Source: Bhargavaea ginsengi (lineage in GTDB: Bacteria; Bacillota; Bacilli; Bacillales_A; Planococcaceae). From it: a DNA stretch of 64,000 bases. Position numbers and translations under genes: made by a program. This document shows, piece by piece, positions 58,378-64,000 of the stretch (positions are counted from its first letter, which is position 1; each line of letters starts with the position of its first letter). Below the pieces are notes generated by a model, which was given only the letters and a program-made list of their open reading frames with translations, was not told the DNA's origin and made no database searches. The DNA lies in the NCBI RefSeq assembly GCF_900109165.1, contig NZ_FNZF01000001.1, forward strand, positions 1,022,747 through 1,086,746, read 5' to 3'.

Positions 58378-59763
58378 TCAACCCTGGGTCTTTTCAGGCA
58401 GGAACACGGTAAATCTGGCCCCTCCGGAAGGGGAATCTCCGGCAGTGAGGCGGCCGCCATGCAGCGCGATAACCGCTCCGGCGATCGAAAGCCCGAGTCC
58501 GGTGCCGCCTCCCGCGCTCCTCGCTTTGTCAGAACGGTAAAACCGCTCGAATATCCGCTCACGCTCCCCTGCCGGAATCCCCGGCCCTGAATCGTCAAAA
58601 TTCACTGTGACGCCATCCGGGCCATCGTTGACAGTGATCCGGACCTCCCCTCCCTCAGTCGTGTACTTTGCCGCGTTGGACAGGAGGTTCTCCCATACTT
58701 TTCCGAGCAGTTCACGGTCTCCCGTGACAGATGCTTCTTCCACTTCAAGCGTCACCGAAATTCCCTTTTCCTCGAACGGCCAGCGGGACCTGCGTACGGT
58801 TTCTTTCAGCTGGCGGGATACACTGAAAAGACAGTGTTCCGGCAGCTCGGTAAACTGGTCGATCGAACTCAGGAGCAGCAGCTGGCCGGATAGGGCCGAG
58901 AGCCTGGCGGATTCGTCCCGGATGATTTCTGCATACTCATGGCGGCGGTCCGCGGGAAGCTCCGGATCCATAAGGAGCTTCGCATAGCCCTGCATGTTCT
59001 GCAGCGGCGACTGGAAATCATGCGAAACATCGCTGATGAACGCCTTGCGCGCCAGGTCGTTTTCGGCGAGCTTGCCGACCATTCTCCGGAAGCTGTCCGA
59101 CAGCTGGCCGATCTCGTCGCCCCGGCGGATATCCGGGAGCTCCGTAAAGCGCTCCTCCGCCACCCGGTTCGTCGCCTCCGTCAGTTCCGTCAGCGGCCGG
59201 ATCAGCCGTTTGGCCGTGACCAGAACCGCTGCAAAGCCGATCACCGCCATCGACACTAGCATGATCGCCGTCAGCCAGTGCAGCTCACTGAACAGGAGAC
59301 CGATGTCCGGCCGGATAAACAGCGCGTGTGGCCGTCCGTCATATGTGAAGGGGACTCCGGCCGTGTTGGCGAGATCGTTGGCGAAATATCCTGCCCAGAA
59401 CGTCTCAGCAGGCAGGTCGCGCATGCCATGATAAACCTCCCCGGAAAGCACCTTGCCGACCGTGCCCGGAGGAAGGGTCCTGTCGTTAAACGGACCGCCG
59501 TAGAAAGTCCCGCCCCCTTCGCGGTCCGTCACGTACAGGATATATCCGGCATACGCATGGGTCTTCAGGTACTGGTCAAGATCGAGCGATCCGTTCTTCT
59601 CAATGAAAGCGGCCATGGAAGCGGCGATCGCGACATGTTTTGCATCGTTGTCTTCTTTCATTTCACGGTGATACACCGTATTGACGATTAGATAGGACAG
59701 GATCAGCCCCGAAGCAAGCACCACAACCGACGCAAGGACGAACTTACCATACAGTGATTTCAT
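58378..59763 (-). CDS. Sensor histidine kinase
   Basis: A 461-residue kinase: two helices (10-30 and 164-184) flanking a ~130-residue sensor loop, a HAMP domain (187-240), HisKA with phosphoacceptor His248 in DVSHDFQSPLQNMQGY and an ATPase domain (NLLSNAAKYT, DSGPGIP, GGTGLGLSI). The SHDFQSP variant of the H-box occurs in HssS-like kinases. Overlaps the response regulator gene by four bases. Confidence 0.93.
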   Translation of the reverse strand: MKSLYGKFVLASVVVLASGLILSYLIVNTVYHREMKEDNDAKHVAIAASMAAFIEKNGSLDLDQYLKTHAYAGYILYVTDREGGGTFYGGPFNDRTLPPGTVGKVLSGEVYHGMRDLPAETFWAGYFANDLANTAGVPFTYDGRPHALFIRPDIGLLFSELHWLTAIMLVSMAVIGFAAVLVTAKRLIRPLTELTEATNRVAEERFTELPDIRRGDEIGQLSDSFRRMVGKLAENDLARKAFISDVSHDFQSPLQNMQGYAKLLMDPELPADRRHEYAEIIRDESARLSALSGQLLLLSSIDQFTELPEHCLFSVSRQLKETVRRSRWPFEEKGISVTLEVEEASVTGDRELLGKVWENLLSNAAKYTTEGGEVRITVNDGPDGVTVNFDDSGPGIPAGERERIFERFYRSDKARSAGGGTGLGLSIAGAVIALHGGRLTAGDSPSGGARFTVFLPEKTQG

Positions 59764-60437
59764 GGGCGGATCTCCAGCTTATATCCGACTCCCCGCACGG
59801 TCACAATCGAGACCCGGTCTGTAAGCCCCTCCAGGCGTCCTCTGATGCGCTTGATATGCACTGACAGCGTCCGGTCATCCCCTTCATAATCAAGCCCCCA
59901 TACACGCTCCAGAAGACGTTCACGCTCAAACACCACATTCGGCCTGGATGCGAGAATTGTAAGCAGCTCAAACTCCTTCAGGGGGAGCAGCAGCGTCCTG
60001 TTTCCGCAGGCCACCTCATAGCTCTGGCGGTCAATTTCAAGTGGGCCGGCCAAAATCGGCGCCTCTTCCTCTTTCCTGTAGCGGCGCAGAATCGCCTCCA
60101 CCCGGAACAGAAGTTCCTTCGGCTCGAACGGCTTCACAACATAGTCGTCGGACCCCGCCCGGAATCCCCGTTCCTTGTCTTCCAGCGCACCCTTTGCCGT
60201 CAGGAGCAGCACCGGCATGTCCCTGAACGACTTTAGTTCCCTCGTGAGCGCAAACCCGTCCATGCCGGGCATCATGACATCGACAACCGCCAAATCCGGA
60301 TGTTCCGTATCCAGCAGCGAAAGTGCGCCGATGGCATCACCCGCGACAGCAACCCGGTATCCCGCGTCCTGAAGGGTGATCCGGACCAGCTCCCGGATCC
60401 CCGGATCATCATCCACAACCAGAATCTTCACGTTCAT
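59760..60437 (-). CDS. OmpR-family response regulator
   Basis: A 225-residue regulator: receiver domain with phosphoacceptor Asp53 (VVDVMMPGMDG), Lys in LLTAKG, and a C-terminal winged helix (FELLTILASRPNVVFERERLLERVWG and RTLSVHIKRIRGRLE). ATG 60437 is chosen; a GTG two codons later also has a good ribosome site. Target genes unknown; MMPL and its partner directly downstream of the kinase gene are candidates. Confidence 0.92.
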   Translation of the reverse strand: MNVKILVVDDDPGIRELVRITLQDAGYRVAVAGDAIGALSLLDTEHPDLAVVDVMMPGMDGFALTRELKSFRDMPVLLLTAKGALEDKERGFRAGSDDYVVKPFEPKELLFRVEAILRRYRKEEEAPILAGPLEIDRQSYEVACGNRTLLLPLKEFELLTILASRPNVVFERERLLERVWGLDYEGDDRTLSVHIKRIRGRLEGLTDRVSIVTVRGVGYKLEIRP

Positions 60438-60565
60438 CCCTTCTTTCCTGAATCCATTGTGCAATACGAGGGAAGAGGGGACAAGCGGGAACAGCTAATC
60501 ATTACATGCCTTTTATGAGTTTCAGTTAGCTTGAGTCAGCCTAATATTAGCCCCATGGATGTACA

Positions 60566-60600
60566 GAAAACACCGCCTCCCGTAAAGAGAGGCGGTGTCT
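60566..60600 (-). terminator. Terminator of glnQ
   Basis: ACACCGCCT/AGGCGGTGT, then TTTT on the minus strand. Confidence 0.88.
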
Positions 60601-60608
60601 GGGTATTC

Positions 60609-61337
60609 TTATAGAACCTTGCTGAGAAACGCTTTTGTCCGCTCATGCTGCGGGTTGCCGAACAGTTCTTTCGGGACATTCTCCTCGACGATATAGCCCC
60701 CGTCGATGAACAGCACCCGGTCAGCCACCTCGGCGGCAAATCCCATCTCGTGGGTCACGACGATCATCGTCATGCCCTCTTTTGCAAGGTCCTTCATAAC
60801 GCCGAGAACATCGCCGACCACTTCCGGGTCAAGCGCAGAGGTGGGCTCATCGAACAGCATCACCTTCGGGTCCATCGCAAGTGCCCTGGCGATCGCCACA
60901 CGCTGTTTCTGGCCGCCCGACAGTTCGCCCGGGTAAGCCTTTGCCTTGGCGGCCAGACCGACCTTATCCAGCAGGACAAGTGCCTTTTTCTCTGCAGCTT
61001 CCGGCTTCAGCTTTCCGGTCTTGACCGGTGCGAGCGTCAGATTATCCAAAACCGTCATATGAGGAAACAGGTTAAAGTGCTGGAATACCATCCCGACATT
61101 TTGACGGATCTGATTGATGTTGTTTTTCGGGTCGGTGATATCCACCCCGTCAATATAGACATGACCGCCGGATATCTCCTCCAGTCGGTTCAGGCACCGG
61201 AGAAACGTGCTCTTTCCCGATCCCGAAGGCCCGATGACACAAACTACTTCGGAGGGCTCCACGGCAGTGGACATGTCTTTGATGACTTCCAGATCCCCGA
61301 ATGATTTCTTGAGATTGTTCACCTGAATCATACTCAT
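60609..61337 (-). CDS. glnQ: Polar amino acid ABC transporter ATPase (GlnQ-like)
   Basis: A 242-residue ATPase: [75 protein letters not shown]. The PAAT importer branch. Overlaps the permease stop (ATGA). Confidence 0.95.
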   Translation of the reverse strand: MSMIQVNNLKKSFGDLEVIKDMSTAVEPSEVVCVIGPSGSGKSTFLRCLNRLEEISGGHVYIDGVDITDPKNNINQIRQNVGMVFQHFNLFPHMTVLDNLTLAPVKTGKLKPEAAEKKALVLLDKVGLAAKAKAYPGELSGGQKQRVAIARALAMDPKVMLFDEPTSALDPEVVGDVLGVMKDLAKEGMTMIVVTHEMGFAAEVADRVLFIDGGYIVEENVPKELFGNPQHERTKAFLSKVL

Positions 61338-61978
61338 CTCAGGACAAACCTCCTTTCCAGATAGCCGGACAAGAGTGACAGAAGATAGATAATGACAAAA
61401 TACATGACCCCGAGTGCCAGGTATATGGTGAATGGTTCAAATGTAGCACTCACGATGACCCGGCCTCGCTGCGTCAGATCGGCAACTCCGATGATCGACA
61501 GGAGCGATGTATCCTTGAGTGAAATGATCGCCTGGTTCGTGATCGTCGGCAGCATCCGCCGGAATGCCTGCGGCAGGACGATATGGCGCATGTTCTGGGA
61601 CTGTGTGAGTCCAAGTGAGCGCGCTGCCTCCGTCTGTCCTTTGTCGATGGACTGGATCCCCGCACGGATGATTTCCGCGAAGTATGCCCCGGCATTGATT
61701 GCGACCGTGACAATTCCGGCCCATTCCTTATCCAGGGACACCCAGGAAAATGAGTTCAGGCCAAAATAAATAAAGAACAACTGGACGATAAACGGCGTAC
61801 CCCGTATTGCATCCACGAAGATTTTGGCGATCCAGTTCAGAATCTTTAACGGCGAAAGCCGCAATAGCGCCATGACAAGTCCGATAAGAAAGCCAAGGAC
61901 AATGGCGACAGCAAAAATATAAAGCGTCATTTTCAGACCTTCCCACAGCATGGGAAGGGATTCGATAATCGTTTCCAT
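61334..61978 (-). CDS. Polar amino acid ABC transporter permease (GlnP-like)
   Basis: A 214-residue permease with five helices; HisM/GlnP motif [21 protein letters not shown] and coupling loop [26 protein letters not shown]. Forms a homodimer in the importer. Confidence 0.95.
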   Translation of the reverse strand: METIIESLPMLWEGLKMTLYIFAVAIVLGFLIGLVMALLRLSPLKILNWIAKIFVDAIRGTPFIVQLFFIYFGLNSFSWVSLDKEWAGIVTVAINAGAYFAEIIRAGIQSIDKGQTEAARSLGLTQSQNMRHIVLPQAFRRMLPTITNQAIISLKDTSLLSIIGVADLTQRGRVIVSATFEPFTIYLALGVMYFVIIYLLSLLSGYLERRFVLR

Positions 61979-62021
61979 TTATTCACTCCCCCGTCGTTGC
62001 AAATTCCTGATGGTTAAATGG

Positions 62022-62043
62022 AAAAGGCGCGCCTCAGCGCGCC
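62022..62043 (-). terminator. Intra-operon hairpin between the binding-protein and permease genes
   Basis: GGCGCGC-CTCA-GCGCGCC followed by TTTT on the minus strand. It would reduce readthrough, so that more binding protein than permease is made. Confidence 0.8.
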
Positions 62044-62058
62044 GTTTGCCTGTCCGGC

Positions 62059-62856
62059 TTATTCCGAGATATAGGTGTTCAGGATTTCATCGTACTCGCC
62101 GCTGTCTTTCAGCTCCTGAAGACCGGCATTGATCTTTTCGAGCAGATCTGCGTTTTCACCCTTCAGGACCGCGATGCCGTAGTTGTCTCCGTTTAGGCGG
62201 TCGCCCACGATCTTCAGGTCCAGATTGCTTTCCGCAATCGCATACGCGATGACCGGATAGTCTTCAATCAGGACATCCGCATTGCCGTTCGACACTTCCT
62301 GGAACATGGACGGGCTGTCTTCAAGCACTGTGACTTCAAACCCGTACTCGTCCTGGTTATCCTGTGCGAACTTGGCACCAGTCGTGCCGGATTTGACAAC
62401 AACAGTCTTTCCATCCAGATCTTCAAGCGCCTCGATGTCATTGTTTTCCTGCTGGGCAACAAGCGTCAGACCTGCTTCAAAATACGGATCTGAGAAATCG
62501 ACGACTTCCTTTCGCTCATCCGTGATGCTCATCCCCGCAATGGCCACATCCAGCTGGCCTGCCTGAAGAGCCGGGATGATTCCGCCGAAGTCCATCGGCT
62601 CGAGCGTAATTTCAAACCCCTGGCTATCTGCGATGGCTGTGATCAGATCCACGTCAATCCCCTTGTAATCCCCGTTGCTGTCTTCAAATTCAAATGGCGG
62701 ATAGGTCGTGTCAATGCCGACCGTATACGTCTCGCCATCGCCGCCCCCTTCGCCGGCACTTCCATTCTCTTCAGACGCTCCATCGTCCTCGCTCCCGCAG
62801 GCTGCCAGGAACAGTACAAGCGCTGCAAGTGTCAGCAAAAACTTTAACTTCTTCAA
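62059..62856 (-). CDS. Polar amino acid-binding lipoprotein (GlnH-like)
   Basis: A 265-residue lipoprotein (LFLAAC, Cys20) of the SBP3 family: VGIDTTYPPFEFEDSNGDYKGIDVDLITAIADS, IAGMSITDERKEVVDFSDPYF, VVKSGTTGAKFAQDN. Binds glutamine or a similar amino acid. First gene of the importer. Confidence 0.94.
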   Translation of the reverse strand: MKKLKFLLTLAALVLFLAACGSEDDGASEENGSAGEGGGDGETYTVGIDTTYPPFEFEDSNGDYKGIDVDLITAIADSQGFEITLEPMDFGGIIPALQAGQLDVAIAGMSITDERKEVVDFSDPYFEAGLTLVAQQENNDIEALEDLDGKTVVVKSGTTGAKFAQDNQDEYGFEVTVLEDSPSMFQEVSNGNADVLIEDYPVIAYAIAESNLDLKIVGDRLNGDNYGIAVLKGENADLLEKINAGLQELKDSGEYDEILNTYISE

Positions 62857-62996
62857 TCAAAAGCCCCCCTGTCTTTAGAATCATCCAACTCAACAATACC
62901 ACAACCGCCGTGTCGTTAGAATGATAATTCGATAATTTCCGGCTTTTCAAAAAGGAGAGCGGCTACATATACAGACTCTTTAGCGTGTTCACTGAG

Positions 62997-63297
62997 CGGG
63001 GCTGTCCGAAAATTGTCTTTCCAACGGCTCTGGTCGCTTTCCGCAGGCGTTTCCGGCACTAATGCGAAGATTGGCACCTGCGCTCAAAAGCGAAAGTATT
63101 GAGCGGCATTAGCTGCACTCCTCGGACTCCCTCCTGCGGCGTCTTCCGGCGTCTTCGGCTAAGGCTATTCCCGTAGGACAGGGAAGCCTCCTCAAACAAG
63201 CACGCACAAGGGAAATGCGAAGCATTTTCGAGGAGTCTCCCGACACCACTGCTGTTTGCCATGATACAAGAATTTAATTGCTTATTGGACAGCCCCG
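62997..63297. mobile_element. 301-bp MITE-like element with 11-bp terminal inverted repeats
   Basis: Ends CGGGGCTGTCC (62997-63007) and GGACAGCCCCG (63287-63297) are perfect inverted repeats. The inside has no intact gene. GGGGCTGTCC termini are typical of IS1182/IS1272-group elements and their non-autonomous derivatives in Bacillales. No obvious target duplication flanks it. It lies between the glnH-like promoter and the 5S rRNA gene. Confidence 0.65.
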
Positions 63298-63373
63298 TTT
63301 AATGAAATCCAGCGATGCATGTGACCCTCGGACAGGCTGCCTTTCAACCTGAAGTGCATTTAATTTTCCGCAC

Positions 63374-63400
63374 AAAAAAACCGTCTCCATAAGGAGACGG
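63374..63400 (-). terminator. rRNA operon terminator
   Basis: CCGTCTCC/GGAGACGG with loop ATAA; seven T on the minus strand, 6 nt after the 5S rRNA end. Confidence 0.92.
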
Positions 63401-63406
63401 CCTTGT

Positions 63407-63522
<116 letters not shown>

Positions 63523-63604
63523 CCTGAGCTTGTTCGCTCAAAACCGGATAAACCTGACATTGTATTCGTATACCGAATCTTTCCACGTGCCATGGTCCGG
63601 CCTC
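63523..63604. other. Part of the 23S-5S spacer
   Basis: Contains a GAGCTTGTTCGCTC hairpin and CAAAACCGGATAAA, common in Bacillales rRNA spacers. No tRNA gene. Confidence 0.6.
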
Positions 63605-63697
63605 AGCGGCTAGCTGCTTGGTCATAAGCCGTCCAGCTATGCGGGTCAGGACCCGCTCCGCCGTTCGTCTTATGCCTGTCGCAGCTGTTCAGCCGCT
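63605..63697. repeat. Palindromic repeat element, copy B (23S-5S rRNA spacer)
   Basis: Stems AGCGGC/GCCGCT (63605-63610, 63692-63697), AGCTGC/GCAGCT (63612-63617, 63681-63686), CATAAG/CTTATG (63623-63628, 63669-63674) and central GCGGGTC-AG-GACCCGC (63641-63656). Same architecture as 37487-37579. Confidence 0.85.
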
Positions 63698-63712
63698 TCG
63701 GCACTTCCTTGA

Positions 63713-64000
<288 letters not shown>

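Noticed and set aside
63059..63262. 67-codon minus-strand open frame within the MITE-like element
   Set aside because: Cys/Arg-rich product with no transposase motif; likely chance within the element.

Overview
The window is a chromosomal segment of about 55% G+C from a low-G+C-phylum (Bacillota) bacterium. The most likely family is Planococcaceae/Caryophanaceae (a Bhargavaea- or Planococcus-like organism). This rests on strong AGGAGG-type ribosome binding sites, Bacillales gene types (CstR/CstB, CsbD, YxlEFG, DUF3918, CatE/HxlR, OpuC, YkvS) and a Bacillales 5S/23S rRNA end. The genus is inference. No prophage, integrase, CRISPR array or tRNA was seen. Most genes lie on the minus strand, in compact operons with ATGA/GTGA overlaps and clear hairpin terminators.

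Layout. 1-422: end of an amino-acid permease. 584-7201: six-gene minus operon (YhdT, PanF-type symporter, M20 amidohydrolase, tartrate/D-malate-type decarboxylating dehydrogenase, SDR, aldehyde dehydrogenase), interrupted by a 15-copy 20-bp tandem repeat. I read it as a complete pantothenate degradation pathway. 7.5-14.5 kb: YkvS with a candidate small RNA in its leader, YeiH/LysR sulfur pair, YhhN, PepT, Nudix plus membrane metallopeptidase, YusW lipoprotein. 14.66-14.99 kb: an unannotated type I toxin-antitoxin pair (37-residue holin-like toxin and convergent antisense RNA). 15-22 kb: SsuABC-like importer, membrane protein, CaCA antiporter/YqxD/P-loop kinase operon, FhuF-like reductase on an apparently leaderless mRNA, MerR-type coiled-coil protein. 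22.3-26.4 kb: CstR-controlled persulfide detoxification genes with CstA split into separate proteins. 26.5-36 kb: MBL hydrolase, BioY/CHY zinc finger pair with a BirA site, AI-2E exporter, CatE/CatR-type pair, GntR regulator and two BrnQ carriers.

36.1-40.1 kb: TatA/TatC downstream of a Tat-signal gluconate 2-dehydrogenase-type oxidoreductase; a palindromic repeat separates the two parts. 40.4-49 kb: DASS symporter, MFS, PQQ-type sugar dehydrogenase lipoprotein, metallophosphoesterase, OpuC osmoprotectant importer. 49-58.3 kb: stress proteins (DUF2382/YflT with a SigB-type promoter, CsbD), CBS protein, YxlEFG ABC exporter, EamA, FixH-like lipoprotein, MMPL. 58.4-62.9 kb: two-component system and GlnHPQ-type importer. 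63-64 kb: a 301-bp MITE-like element, 5S rRNA and the 3' end of 23S rRNA, with a second copy of the palindromic repeat in the 23S-5S spacer.

Most noteworthy: (1) the predicted pantothenate catabolic operon, whose enzyme classes match pantothenase, pantoate 4-dehydrogenase, 4-dehydropantoate dehydrogenase and dimethylmalate dehydrogenase one for one; (2) the ~95-bp repeat whose two copies show compensatory base changes in three stems; (3) the type I toxin-antitoxin locus; (4) the 20-bp tandem array.
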